NCBI GenBank assembly: GCA_029582265.1
Contig: CM055827.1
Span: forward strand, 1,163,074 to 1,227,073
DNA: 64,000 nucleotides
Reading direction: 5' to 3'
Source: Zoroaster sp. YZ-2022
Lineage: Eukaryota > Echinodermata > Asteroidea > Forcipulatida > Zoroasteridae
Shown here piece after piece: positions 35,588 to 46,420 of the stretch. A program made the position numbers and the translations under genes. Under the pieces are notes generated by a model. That model did no database searches, was not told where the DNA came from, and worked only from the letters and a program-made list of their open reading frames with translations. Position 1 is the stretch's first letter. Each line of letters opens with the position of its first letter.

Positions 35588-37180
35588 AAATGTCTGTAAA
35601 TGCATCCATACTTGATAAGAATCAAGAGATGTGTACAGAAACCAACCAATGTCTGTAAATGCATCCATACTTGATAAGAATCAAGAGATGTGTACAGAAA
35701 CCAACCAATGTCTGTAAATGCATCCATACATGATAAGAATCAAGAGATGTGTACAGAAACCAACCGATGTCTGTAAAATGCATCCATGCTTGATAAGAAT
35801 CAAGATCCAAACCAACCGATGTCTGTAAATGCATCCATACTTGATAAGAATCAAGAGATATGTACAGAAACCAACCGATGTCTGTAAATGCATCCATACT
35901 TGATAAGAATCAAGAGATATGTACAGAAACCAACCAATGTCTGTAAATGCATCCATACATGATAAGAATCAAGAGATGTGTACAGAAACCAACCGATGTC
36001 TGTAAATGCATCCATACTTGATAAGAATCAAGAGATATGTACAGAAACCAACCAATGTCTGTAAATGCATCCATACATGATAAGAATCAAGAGATGTGTA
36101 CAGAAACCAACCGATGTCTGTAAAATGCATCCATGCTTGATAAGAATCAAGATCCAAACCAACCGATGTCTGTAAATGCATCCATACTTGATAAGAATCA
36201 AGAGATATGTACAGAAACCAACCGATGTCTGTAAATGCATCCATACTTGATAAGAATCAAGAGATATGTACAGAAACCAACCGATGTCTGTAAATGCATC
36301 CATACATGATAAGAATCAAGAGATGTGTACAGAAACCAACCGATGTCTGTAAATGCATCCATACTTGATAAGAATCAAGAGATGTGTACAGAAACCAACC
36401 GATGTCTGTAAATGCATCCATACTTGATAAGAATCAAGAGATGTGTACAGAAACCAACCGATGTCTGTAAATGCATCCATACTTGATAAGAATCAAGAGA
36501 TGTGTACAGAAACCAACCGATGTCTGTAAATGCATCCATACTTGATAAGAATCAAGAGATGTGTACAGAAACCAACCGATGTCTGTAAATGCATCCATGC
36601 TTGATAAGAATCAAGAGATGTGTACAGAAACCAACCGATGTCTGTAAATGCATCCATACTTGATAAGAATCAAGATCCAAACCAACCAATGTCTGTAAAT
36701 GCATCCATACTTGATAAGAATCAAGATCCAAACCAACCGATGTCTATAAATGCATCCATACTTGATAAGAATCAAGAGATATGTACAGAAACCAACCGAT
36801 GTCTGTAAATGCATCCATACTTGATAAGAATCAAGCGATATGTACAGAAACCAACCAATGTCTGTAAATGCATCCATACTTTATAAGAATCAAGAGATAT
36901 GTACAGAAACCAACCAATGTCTGTAAATGCATCCATACTTGATAAGAATCAAGATCCAAACCAACCAATGTCTGTAAATGCATCCATACTTGATAAGAAT
37001 CAAGATCCAAACCAACCAATGTCTGTAAATGCATCCATACTTGATAAGAATCAAGAGATATGTACAGAAACCAACCAATGTCTGTAAATGCATCCATACT
37101 TGATAAGAATCAAGACCCAAACCAACCAATGTCTGTAAATGCATCCATACTTGATAAGAATCAAGATCCAAACCAACCTG
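35588..37180. repeat. 59-bp satellite array, about 28 units
   Basis: The unit contains 'tgtctgtaaatgcatccata', then 'cttgataagaatcaag' and 'agatgtgtacagaaaccaac'. A shorter variant of about 45 bp replaces the last part by 'atccaaaccaacc'. A 347-bp block of mixed units is itself duplicated in tandem (compare 35681-35956 with 36028-36303). It ends about 410 bp before exon 2 of tetraspanin B. Confidence 0.93.
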
Positions 37181-37592
37181 TGAGAATTTCAGCTTATTTT
37201 AGTGTGTTGTTAACAAGAAAACAGTGAACATGCATCCAAATGGTTTGTATAATAAATTTCTGTCTTTCGATTACAAATTTTCTTTTTTGGAAATTATTTC
37301 CCTGATTTTACCTACATTGTAAATGATAGCACTTGAGACAGACAAATTTCAAAGGACGTGTGATACCATCATCAACTTGACAATTTGACTTACATTTTTT
37401 GAGATTACCAATAGTTTGTCGTGGTTTTACACAAATGATCAGACATTGTATTTGTAAAACAAACTAAGTGTGCCATCTCTTCTTAAGAATAACACTTGCC
37501 ATCAGTGTGTCAATAGCCTTTATCATCTATTATATTTATTTAGAAAATAAAAATCCTAATTAATCCATTTTGTCTACTTTTATTTCTTCTAG

Positions 37593-37760
37593 ATCGTAGC
37601 TCTGATTCTAATCATTGTACCTCCAGTAGCCAAGAGCTCTGCCTATGTGTCTAGTTTGTACATCGTAGGCGGTATCATCGCTTGTGGTATCTTTCTCTTT
37701 GCTGTAGCCATTATTGGCCTGGTGGGAGCTCTCAAACATCATCAAGTCTGCCTATTCTTT
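37593..37760 (+). CDS. Tetraspanin B, exon 2: TM1, small loop and TM2
   Basis: Fifty-six codons, phase 0, with acceptor tttcttctag|ATC and donor TTT|gtatcc (a weaker donor). It reads [20 protein letters not shown] and then a TM2 segment with [11 protein letters not shown] and [17 protein letters not shown]. Human TSPAN31 has exactly 56 residues between the same boundaries, and the ending GLVGAxxHHQVxLFF is a subfamily hallmark. It follows the 26-kb intron and precedes a 2.8-kb intron that contains the 35-bp satellite and the Tc1 relic. Confidence 0.92.
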
Positions 37761-37984
37761 GTATCCTTGTCAACCGAGATATTTTTAATTAATTAAGAAA
37801 CACTCGAATGGATGAAAGGCTCAACTGTGTTTTCATTAGTTATTAAATGTATATAGCACTTATCACTGGTTTAATTACAGAACTATGCTGCAGTTCAGTA
37901 TGTACATGTATGTGGAGTGAGTATTAAACGTCATTGCATTGCATAAACACTCAACACTAAAATATATCTATAGATGTAATGTAT

Positions 37985-38564
37985 GTATGGCTGTCCTGTT
38001 TGTATTTGGTAGTGGACATGTGTGGCTGTCCTGTATGTATTTGGTTGTGGACATGTGTGGCTGTCCTGTATGTATTTGGTAGTGGACATGTATGGCTGTC
38101 CTGTATGTATTTGGTCGTGGACATGTATGGCTGTGCTGTATGTATTTGGTAGTGGACATGTATGACCGTCCTGTATGTATTTGGTAGTGGACATGTATGG
38201 CTGTGCTATATGTATTTGGTCGTGGACATGTATGGCTGTGCTGTATATATTTGGTAGTGGACATGTATGACCGTCCTGTATGTATTTGGTAGTGGACATG
38301 TATGGCTGTGCTGTATGTATTTGGTAGTGGACATGTATGGCCGTCCTGTATGTATTTGGTAGTGGACATGTATGGCTGTCCTGTATGTATTTGGTAGTGG
38401 ACATGTATGGCTGTCCTGTATGTATTTGATAGTGGACATGTATGGCTGTCCTGTATGTATTTGGTAGTGGACATGTATGGCTGTGCTGTCTGTATTTGGT
38501 AGTGGACATGTATGGCTGTCCTGTATGTATTTGGTAGTGGACATGTATGGCTGTCCTGTATGTA
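37985..38564. repeat. 35-bp minisatellite, left part (about 16.5 copies)
   Basis: The unit is 'tatggctgtcctgtatgtat' plus 'ttggtagtggacatg', with variants gctgtgctg and gaccgtcctg. All three - strand frames are open for long stretches because the period and low stop content cycle through the frames. This is not evidence of a protein. The array continues at 39767 after the transposon. Confidence 0.95.
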
Positions 38565-39770
38565 TACTTGGCAAAAAAAGAAACGCAAGTTGATAGGACG
38601 TATTTTTTAAAGTGTAGATGTTGAGCACACATTATTAATGACAAAGATTTTTAATACCATGGTAGACACCTGTATTTTCAACCACATTTCTGAGCGTCAT
38701 GCCTCACTGAACCACCACAATGGGAGTTTAATGGATTGTCAAATAATCACTTATTGTGGCTTACATGGCTAATTTGCATAAGAATGTTGACGTTCCTGTG
38801 GTAGTCTATGGTCTATGGAGTCTGGAACCGAAATCACTCCTCAAATGGACAGCGGACGACGATGCCGCAACTAAGTCAGTTTGACCGGGCCCGTGCAATT
38901 GGAATGCTTGATACTGGCATCTCAGCTAGGGATGTGGCCGCACATCTCCAAGTGCACGAATCGACTATCAGCAGGCTCAGACATCGTGTAAGAGACACTG
39001 TAAGTGTGGCAGATCGTCCGAGAAGTGGTAGACCGCGGGTGACGACGCCCATTCAGGATCGTTACATCGTTCTGCAGCACCTCTGTGATCGACGCCGCAA
39101 TGCAGAAACCACCGCAAGGGTGACGCCTGGACGGACGAACAACAGGATTTGTGCTCAGACTGTCAGAAATCGACTTCGTGCTGTAGGACTCCGGAGTAGA
39201 CGCCCTTACAGAGGTCTCCCACTGACGCCAGATCGTCGTCGGCGTAGGTTGATATGGGCCCGCCAACACCGTGACTGGACGCAGAGAATGTGGAACCAGG
39301 TGTTGCTCTCGGATGAATCACGATATCGCATAAGCAACAATGACGGACGGGTACGAGTTTACCGTCATCGTGGTGAGCGACTCTTTGACTGTAATGTCGT
39401 GGAGCAGGACAGGTGGGGAGGTCCCAGTATTATGATTTGGGCCGGTATTACAGCCAATTACCGTACTGAACTGATAGTCATCGATGGTAACCTCAATGCC
39501 CAGAGATACCGTGATGAAATTTTGGAACCTGTAGTGAGCCCATTTTGGGTCAATATCCGAACATAGCCTTGTTTCAACAGGACAATGCGTGACCTCATGC
39601 TGCAAGGGTCATCACCCATTATCTTGAAGACCACCAGATTGACCTCCTGCCACTGGCCAGTGTTCAGTCCAGACCTAAACCCCATCGAGCATTTGTGGGA
39701 TGAACTCAATCGCCACGTCCGGTTACGTCCTGTGGTGCTGAGAACAGCTCAAGAACTTGCCACTATTTGG
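38565..39770 (+). mobile_element. Tc1/mariner transposon relic inserted in the 35-bp minisatellite
   Basis: The left terminus TACTTGGCAAAAAAAGAAAC begins directly after 'ctgtatgta' of a repeat unit, as expected for insertion at TA. The right terminus is missing. The transposase sequence runs to 'cttgccactatttgg', where 'tatttgg' is also part of the satellite unit ('gtatttggtagtgg'), so the right end was lost by a deletion at 7-bp microhomology. Confidence 0.9.
38862..39766 (+). pseudogene. Tc1-family transposase, DD34E, frameshifted and truncated
   Basis: The natural start is probably the ATG at 38862 (MPQLSQFDRARAIGML). N-terminal helix-turn-helix regions follow (ARDVAAHLQVHESTISRL; a GRPR hook, SGRPRVTT). 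The first catalytic Asp is in LLSDESRY. The second is in FQQDNA, now in another frame and followed by TGA where CGA is expected, a CpG-to-TpG decay. The third acidic residue is in SPDLNPIEHLWDEL, in a third frame. The spacing fits DD34E of Tc1 elements. At least two indels and one stop disable it, and the C-terminus is deleted. The enzyme would have cut and pasted DNA at TA sites; this copy cannot. The GC content is higher than the surrounding intron. Confidence 0.9.
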
Positions 39771-39978
39771 TAGTGGACATGTATGGCTGTCCTGTATGTA
39801 TTTGGTAGTGGACATGTATGTCCATGCTATATGTATTTGGTAGTGGACATGTATGGCTGTCCTGTATGTATTTGGTAGTGGACATGTATGGCTGTCCTGT
39901 ATGTATTTGGTAGTGGACATGTATGGCCGTGCTATATGTATTTGGTAGTGGACATGTATGGCTGTCCTGTATGTAGTT
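39767..39978. repeat. 35-bp minisatellite, right part (about 6 copies)
   Basis: It has the same unit and phase as 37985-38564, resuming after the transposon relic. One unit has 'gtccatgctatatg'. Confidence 0.95.
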
Positions 39979-40189
39979 TTGTAGGATTTTGTTAATTTGT
40001 TGGTCATCTTTTGGCAGTCCCATTGTGCAAAAATACTTGACAGTGCAATATCAAAAGAAACAGTATTTCTTGAGTTACAGTCTTTTTGTTTTCATTTAAT
40101 TTTAAGTTTATTTCCATTTCACAAAATATCAATAATTTATAGAATTTTAATAAAAAAATAGTAATGTGGTAAGTGAGAACTCATTAAGA

Positions 40190-40452
40190 CAGGCCTGTGA
40201 TTTCTCAGGATTTTTTTTTACAAACCTCCCTTTGCCTCAAAATTGTCTTGAAAAAAGAGAAGTAGCCACCAAGGAAAGAAAGAAGTAGCCTGTATTGCAT
40301 CCAAACCTCTAGTTACTTGTTTGTGGGGATGTGGAGACTCTGTAAATTAAGCATCCAAGAGGTTCAGGGGGCTTTGTCCTCAAGACCAAAGGGAGACCCA
40401 GGCCTGCTACCCATCTTTCAGGATTTTTTACTTTTGTCAAATCACACCCCTG
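40190..40452. mobile_element. hAT-like MITE (CAGGCCTGTGATT ends)
   Basis: The ends are caggcctgtgatttctcag and aaatcacacccctg. Flanking TTAAGA is repeated at 40184-40189 and 40453-40458. An internal copy of 'caggattttt' near each end strengthens the symmetry. Confidence 0.6.
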
Positions 40453-40568
40453 TTAAGATGATTTCATACAAAAGATGGTGAAGCGAATGATATACCAGTA
40501 AGCATTTGCTTGTGTTGAGGATGCCTCAGTACTTTGTTGGTTTTCCTGAGCTGTTATCATCCACGCAG

Positions 40569-40775
40569 TACATGATCATTTTGTTTCTAGTGTTCCTGAT
40601 TCAGTTTGGCGTCTCCATTGCCTGTCTGTCTCTCGGTGATGAACAGCGCCGTCAGTTGGTAGAAACCAGCTGGCAACACTCAAGCAACGACACTAAATCG
40701 GACATACAGAGAGGACTCAATTGTTGTGGGTTCAACAAGACAGACACAAAACATCCTAACTGCGCTAAGGAAAAG
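40569..40775 (+). CDS. Tetraspanin B, exon 3: TM3 and CCG part of the large extracellular loop
   Basis: Sixty-nine codons, phase 0, with acceptor ccacgcag|TAC and donor AAG|gtacc. It begins YMIILFLVFLIQFGVSIACL (TM3, same start YMIIL as human TSPAN13/31) and contains DIQRGLNCCGF, the tetraspanin CCG signature, then NCAKEK. A possible N-glycosylation sequon NKT follows CCGF and another, NDT, precedes it. A conserved loop Trp (ETSW) sits where the family has W. Confidence 0.93.
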
Positions 40776-40857
40776 GTACCAAACTATCTGCTCTATTTAA
40801 TTACATCATGGTCCTTTTGTGGTAAAAAATGTACCCAGTCTAGAAAATGCTTGCTAT

Positions 40858-40950
40858 GACGTGAAATATGCTTATGTTAAGCATAATTTGTCACTAACTC
40901 TGGCAACGTGAAATATGCTTATGTTAAGCATAATTTGTCACTGACTCTGG
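40858..40950. repeat. 47-bp tandem duplication
   Basis: Two copies of 'gtgaaatatgcttatgttaa' + 'gcataatttgtcact' are separated by 'ctctggcaac'. The second copy runs into the outer arm of the element at 40937-41620. Confidence 0.85.
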
Positions 40951-41620
40951 CAAAACCCTAAACTTGGACCCAATTTTCAAAAGTGAAATTTTGGTATAGT
41001 TTGATTCTCTAGATTTTCCTCGAGGAAAGAATGTCGTATCCGACCACCACTTTTTAAGGTGTTTTTTGGAATTCCTTTTCAACCACGAACCAGTTAAAAA
41101 ATTTGGGGGGTACAGAAAGCGGAAACTATTTTTAAAATCCACTTTTATGATGGTTTTCGGACTTTATTTCCCTTCTAAAAAAATCCTCCCCTTCAGAAAA
41201 TAGAAGGATCCTATTATAGTTGCCACTGCGCATGTACAATGACTGTGTTGGTCACTAATGGGGGAGTTGACAAGACCAGACTGACATGACTGAGGAAGTT
41301 ATCGTATACCAAAAATGCCTGATTTTTCATGAAATAAATATCCTGGAATAATTTGTATATGTCCATCATCATCCATATTTTCTCCACCTTACTGGGTAGG
41401 TAAGATTACATTATTGGTTATATTGAATGAGAAAAAGTGGCTGTCGGATACGACATTCTACCCTTCCTCGATACCGGATTTGTAGAAATCGGAAGAAAAA
41501 AATGTGATTTCTACAAATCTGGTATCAAATGAAAGAGGAAAATCTAGAGAATCAAACTATACCAAAATCTCACTTTTGAAAATTGGGTCCAAGTTTAGGG
41601 TTTTGCCAGAGCCAGTCACA
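40937..41620. mobile_element. Nested inverted-repeat element, second GTCGTATCCGACC locus
   Basis: Outer arms of about 80 bp ('ctctggcaaaaccctaaact' ... 'gattctctagattttcctc') are inverted at 41535-41615. Inside, ATGTCGTATCCGACC (about 41033) and its complement (about 41442) bound a body homologous to 12310-12693, here in opposite orientation. A small hairpin ('gataccggatttgtagaaat' and complement, about 41470-41527) is inserted on the right side. Confidence 0.78.
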
Positions 41621-41708
41621 TGTTCTGTTATAAGCGCTCATTTTTTACTTTATTGTAAGCAGCACCGTGACATTCTGACCTGACCTTCACAGAATGTTTT
41701 AAATAGTA

Positions 41709-42091
41709 TCCCTAACCTTCCCAAATCCTCCAAAATCCACTTTGCTAAAGTGAAGGACTTTGAAGGATTGAGGTTACATGCTCTTTGCTCAAGTGGAGGA
41801 TTTTGGAGGATTTTGGAGGACTGAGGTGGATTGAGGTTATTAGGCATACTTGCCTTTCCATGGTGCATGTACATCCATGTTTGTTGTAGTGATTGCAAGG
41901 TCAGTGCTTGGGTCAGTGGACACTGTTTATTGCTCCATGCATGCAGGGATGGTCCCTGGCCATGTACAATGTACATGTATCACAGATTAGAAACACGTGT
42001 GCATACATGTCATGTGCTTGCTTTACTACTGAAGGATTTTGGAGGATTCAGGTTATTGTGTAAGCAAATGGGCCTAGGGAGTTAGGGTTAA
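41709..42091. mobile_element. TTAA-type MITE, CCCTAACT family, copy 1
   Basis: The right end is CCTAGGGAGTTAGGG|TTAA (42088-42091). The left end is 'ccctaaccttccc' with a decayed target. The interior carries 'ggattttggaggatt' / 'aatcctccaaaatcc' several times. Confidence 0.55.
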
Positions 42092-42634
42092 CCAGGATTT
42101 CAACATTTGGTGTCCATGTTTGGCATTTTATTTCACATTTTGTACAGTACCTTTGCAAACAAAACATTGAAATTCCCTCTAGCCCGAGACTATTGAATTT
42201 ACAGAAGGACTGCTAAACCTTGGTTTGATAATCTAGCTGGCTAGTGTACATACTTAAGAAACACATCATCTTAATATACAAACAAAAACCTACAATGATT
42301 TTACAGTGCGAGACAGTTCTTTGCCACTGTATGATACTGATAATCTGAGTCCATGCTGCTAAAAAAAACCTAAGAAGAACTTAGTAGCTAGTCCCGCTAG
42401 CTAACAAGAAATTCAGGTTAATTTCAACCCCAGGCATCCATAAGATTCCCAGGAGTATTACTGGCTAATACTAAGGTTTCAAACACAGAATATATTAAAT
42501 AAGGGTTCTATTTACAACACATGTACAAAATGTTAATATTTTCGACATTTGAGTAAAATGCCTCAATTAAAGAGTCCCAATGACAATTTGACGACTTTTG
42601 ACCTTTTTCTCTTTTTTTTCTTCTTGCTTTTAAG

Positions 42635-42757
42635 CTGGGATGCTGTAAGGATACAAACTGCACCAGTTGTGACACATGCGACACAGAGATGGATCGTGCG
42701 TTTTATCAAGGACTTCATTACTCAGGAGGAGTTGGTCTCTTCTTTAGTTTTACAGAG
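42635..42757 (+). CDS. Tetraspanin B, exon 4: cysteine-rich end of the loop and start of TM4
   Basis: Forty-one codons, phase 0, with acceptor tgcttttaag|CTG and donor GAG|gtacat. It reads LGCCKDTNCTSCDTC and ends GGVGLFFSFTE, identical at the end to human TSPAN31 and to TSPAN13 except for one residue. It splices in frame to either 44934-45008 or 48229-48303, both of which begin with a Leu codon as the human exon continues (E|ILGVWL). Confidence 0.93.
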
Positions 42758-43214
42758 GTACATTTGCATCTCTAATGCCATACATTCCACAAATAATGAA
42801 TGTCAATCTTAGGCCAAATAAAATATAAATATTTCTGGCTTCTTAGATCATATTGACCCCAAGTATTTTTTTCATACTTTGATATAATATTTTAAAAACA
42901 ATATAAAAATATTCAAAATAATGGCGTACGATGGGCCTAGAATGTAAAAACACAAATCTTGAAAGAGTTCCATTCATAAAGTTTAATCATTGTATTTTGA
43001 CACATACATCACAGCAACATTCCTATTGGATGAAAATTTACATGTGACACCCTCTCTGCCAATCAGAATCAAAGGCACATTGAATAAATCATGATATCTT
43101 TGCCTCATTATACTCCAACCCTAAGCATGCATTGATGTCTCTCTAAGTTGTCTTGAACTTTGTTTACAGTTCTCGTTCATTATAATGACACTGGTTTGGA
43201 AGAGTCTAGGAACT

Positions 43215-43708
43215 AAGCTTGAGTGATAACACGATCATTTCAAATATCACGATTCCTTTTTTATTCGATTACGATATCGAGAACCTTTTCAAGTTATCGA
43301 GATATCAGTAAATCGCAATTTAAAAAATATATATCGCGATTAAAAACACAGAAACAAAATTAGGCCAGTCTTTTCAGCTTTCAGCAGTGAGATACAAAAG
43401 CGAACTAATTCAGTAATTAGCCGACTATTGGATCACAAAGGAGCCGCCGTACTGAGGCCTACAGAAGTACACACTATGCAAACGAATTTACCAATGTCCA
43501 TGGTGCACATGCGATTGGCACGATTGTACATGTCTCTCAGCTAAGCACTGGCGATTTATTGTGACTCTTGTAGTGGGGTACATACCTGTGGTTATTGGCT
43601 CTTAAGCAATCATGCATGAGTGAAAACAATAATTGTGATACTATCGAAATCACAGTATATATTTGATGATATATCGTGTATGAAAAGAATCGATATCGCC
43701 CAAGCCTA
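43215..43708. mobile_element. hAT-like element, TAGGCTTGGGCGAT family, copy 2
   Basis: The left end is aagcttgagtgata and the right end tatcgcccaagcct. The flanks ctaggaact (43206-43214) and ctagggact (43709-43717) match at 8 of 9 bases. The interior shares the 'gattacgatatcgag' and 'ttatcgagatatc' region with 14488-15571. Confidence 0.72.
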
Positions 43709-43896
43709 CTAGGGACTGACTGTACAGCATGATAATACTTGTGTATTAGGGGTAGGGCAGTAAAACACACACAATCAATGTGTGTGGAGGGGGTGAGCAG
43801 TGGCTGAAACATCTTACAGATGAATTCCATAAGATTCTTTTCTTATATCTGAACAATTTTTTTGTGAAATTGTTGAAATGATGTGTTCATGTACAC

Positions 43897-44099
43897 CAGG
43901 GGTGGGCAACCTACGGCCCGCGGGCCACATGCGGCCCGCCAGTGATTTTTTTGCGGCCCGCGAGATGTCTCAAGAAAAAGAAAAAAAATCAATCTATTTT
44001 ACATCATCACAAAAAACGAGCTAGCTGCTAATATCTGGCCCATTCATATCTGGCCCCCTTATATCTGGCCCATTCATTCAAAAAGGTTGCCCACCCCTG
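43897..44099. mobile_element. hAT MITE, 203 bp, with perfect 8-bp target duplication
   Basis: The ends CAGGGGTGGGCAACC and GGTTGCCCACCCCTG are perfect inverted repeats. ATGTACAC is duplicated exactly at 43889-43896 and 44100-44107. The GC-rich 'cggcccgcgggcc' subterminal stretch is typical of widely spread hAT MITEs. It lies in the intron before the last exons of tetraspanin B and looks young. Confidence 0.92.
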
Positions 44100-44933
44100 A
44101 TGTACACAGTGCATGCTTTCAACAGGGGATGATTTTGCAAATTTATCGTTAATCATTTCTAAAAATGAAACCATTTCCATTAATTTAAATAAACAGGCAT
44201 CCAATTAAGAAGTTTTAGAAGTTTTATTTTCATTACCTCAATGATCGAGATAGATTTCATCCTAAATTTTCAATATAAATGTTTGTAAACCCTTTTAGAA
44301 CTGCACTGTTTTTGTTACAAGTTTCCTTTTCATGTAATGTGCTTTTTTATGTAAGTTTTTGTGTGAATCTTTAAAACTAAGCAAGCGATATTAGCAACAG
44401 ACATGCTTTTGTTATCATTATTAGTGAGTGGGACATTGGGCTTATTAATGTTGTTGTCTTTCTTGAAGGGATGAAAATGCTTTTAACATATAGATCAGGC
44501 CTTAAAGATGCACATTTTTTCAGTTATTTTACCGGCAATTTTCTTTATAATCTAAACATTGCTATCTTATTTGAAGAAAATTATCCATTTCACATAATGA
44601 TTGTTACAAGCATAGTTTCCAATGATTAAGTCCAGAAATGAATTGATGGTGGAACCTATAATAAATTGATCATTGAAAATGTGGAATCAAGGTATTTTGG
44701 GAAATATCTCATTTGAAAGTATCTATTTTTCCTTCTTTTTTTAAATAAATAAGCAATGTTCCAATTTAAAAAAATTAATAATAATAATAATTAAATTGGC
44801 GGTAAAATAATAAAAAGACTTAATAGTACATGATTAACATCACTCATTGATTGCATATCCTCCTCCACTCCTTTTTGTTTTCTTTCTCTCTCACAACTTT
44901 CTTTCATCTCGGCATACATACCGCCCTCTACAG

Positions 44934-45008
44934 CTGATTGGGGTGTGGTTAGCAGTACGATATCGAAACCAGAAGGATCCAAGAGCAAACCCAAGTGCTT
45001 TCTTGTAA
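44934..45008 (+). CDS. Tetraspanin B, alternative last exon a (end of TM4 and tail)
   Basis: Acceptor ccctctacag|CTG is followed by 24 codons and TAA. It reads [20 protein letters not shown] and then SAFL. The tail [13 protein letters not shown] is identical to that of human TSPAN13 and TSPAN31, so this is the ancestral-type terminal exon and gives a 210-aa protein. The phase matches the exon ending at 42757. A candidate poly(A) signal AATAAA lies at 45545-45550. A second, diverged exon of the same length and phase is 3.2 kb downstream, so the two would be mutually exclusive. An open frame on the opposite strand here is an artefact. Confidence 0.93.
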   Translation: MIGVWLAVRYRNQKDPRANPSAFL

Positions 45009-45544
45009 CCCTTGGTTACCCCCCGGTCGCATCATCTAGGTATACAAACCAATTGCCAATACACACCTGATTTGATCATCCTTTTTTATCCAATTTTGCA
45101 TGTTTTACTTGTTGACGTTTCTCTATGTTTGTTTATTTGAACTCTTCCAAACCAGTGTTACATTAGCTAATACTTGTCAGATTTAAGGTTTGTTTACACT
45201 TCATGTGAACACAAGTATAAAGTGAATCTTATGTTATCAAACCTTTCTATAAACATCACAGAGAGATTTGCATGAGTTGTACTGTGTTCAACTGCAGGGA
45301 ATATTTACCATGGGTTATAATGAGGCATTGGTTTCATAATTTGTTTCATATTAGTTTTTTCCTGAAGCATACATAATCTTACCTTCGAATGAAACAGTTT
45401 GACCTTAGAGGGCGCTGTTTCATGGAATGTTATTTTTGGGATTGTTTATGATATAATCAGAGAACTTGAAACAAAAGGGTTGGCAGTTACTGTTTGGAAA
45501 TGTCCTCGCTTGAAAAACATGTACAAATCAAATGGGACATGCCT

Positions 45545-45550
45545 AATAAA
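45545..45550 (+). promoter_or_regulatory. Candidate poly(A) signal for last exon a
   Basis: AATAAA, the first one I find after the TAA at 45006. It would give a 3' UTR of about 550 nt and end the transcript before exon b. Confidence 0.4.
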
Positions 45551-46153
45551 GTCCAACAACAAAAGGAACAAAAGAATAGAACTTTAGGAGGACCTCTATT
45601 TTAACCACAAAGACATGTGTCAATGAGTAATGTCTAGGGGTATTGCTTCAAGAGGTAGATCTAGATATACATGTTGCATAACGTCCTCCTCCATTTGGGA
45701 TGTCATATTATTTTGTTTTTGACTTATAATAAAAACAGATTAAAATATAAATTCCATTTGTGAGGCCCAAGAGGGGAGTGAGGCCCAAGAGGGGAGTGAG
45801 GCTGCATGTCTCATGGCAGTTTTGTTGTTGGTTTTGTTTTGTTTTGTTTATTTTTGTTTTTGTTTTTTTTATGGGGGGGGGGGGGGGGGGATTCCAGCAT
45901 TTTGGGTGGGTGCAACACCCTCCCCCCACCCCATTGATCAATACCTGATTCTCTACTGTTTCTGATTTGGTGCAGGACATCCATGCTTTGATGAAAGCAA
46001 CAAATGATGTTGTTTAAAGATTTTTCATTATTTAGGCACAATATTTAGGCAGAAATATTTTTGCATGTTTTATTTTTGTTTAAAGAAGCAGTGAGTTGAG
46101 TCAAACCATATATGGATTTTGTTTTCACTGATATTGCTTTTTAATATGATTCC

Positions 46154-46420
46154 TTAACCCTAACTACCCCATATCCTCCAAAATCCTCTAAGGGGCACTT
46201 TTTTAGAAAAAATCAGAACTGTTGGAAACTGGTACTTTCATCTCTTCAAATAGGGCAAGATTACTACCTGACAAGAAGTACAGGCCATAAGTGCTGAATA
46301 TGAAAGATCAACGAAAATGCATGGTGCATTTTGAAGATAAGGGCATGTTTCCAAAAGTGCACTGATGGATTTTGGAGGATTCAGGAAGGTTCCTAGCCAG
46401 AATACCTAGGGGGTTAGGGC
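46154..46420. mobile_element. TTAA-type MITE, CCCTAACT family, copy 2
   Basis: The left end is TTAA|CCCTAACTACCCC and the right end 'cctagggggttaggg' with a decayed target. It shares 'ctccaaaatcctc' and 'ggattttggaggattcagg' with 41709-42091. Nearby homopolymer G (about 45871-45890) and an 18-bp duplication (45762-45800) are unrelated. Confidence 0.55.

Larger units (their letters stand above)
11503..37592 (+). other. Intron 1 of tetraspanin B (26 kb), repeat-filled
   Basis: It is bounded by gtaagt and ttcttctag. It holds at least nine TTAA-flanked MITEs, hAT-like elements, nested inverted repeats, two SINEs, the stem-loop array at 23332-23881 and the 59-bp satellite at 35588-37180. Stretches with nothing recognised are about 17.5-18.6, 18.75-21.48, 22.25-23.29, 25.8-27.06, 27.6-28.14, 29.7-30.66 and 30.8-32.58 kb. 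The last of these is rich in TGTACA and TACATGTA motifs. Confidence 0.8.

Noticed and set aside
37931..38644. 237-, 206- and 140-codon frames on the - strand
   Set aside because: All three frames of the 35-bp minisatellite are open; peptide repeats of this kind are translation artefacts.
44791..44994. 67-codon - strand frame overlapping the exon at 44934
   Set aside because: The + strand reading of the same bases is the conserved tetraspanin terminal exon; the - strand frame is its shadow.
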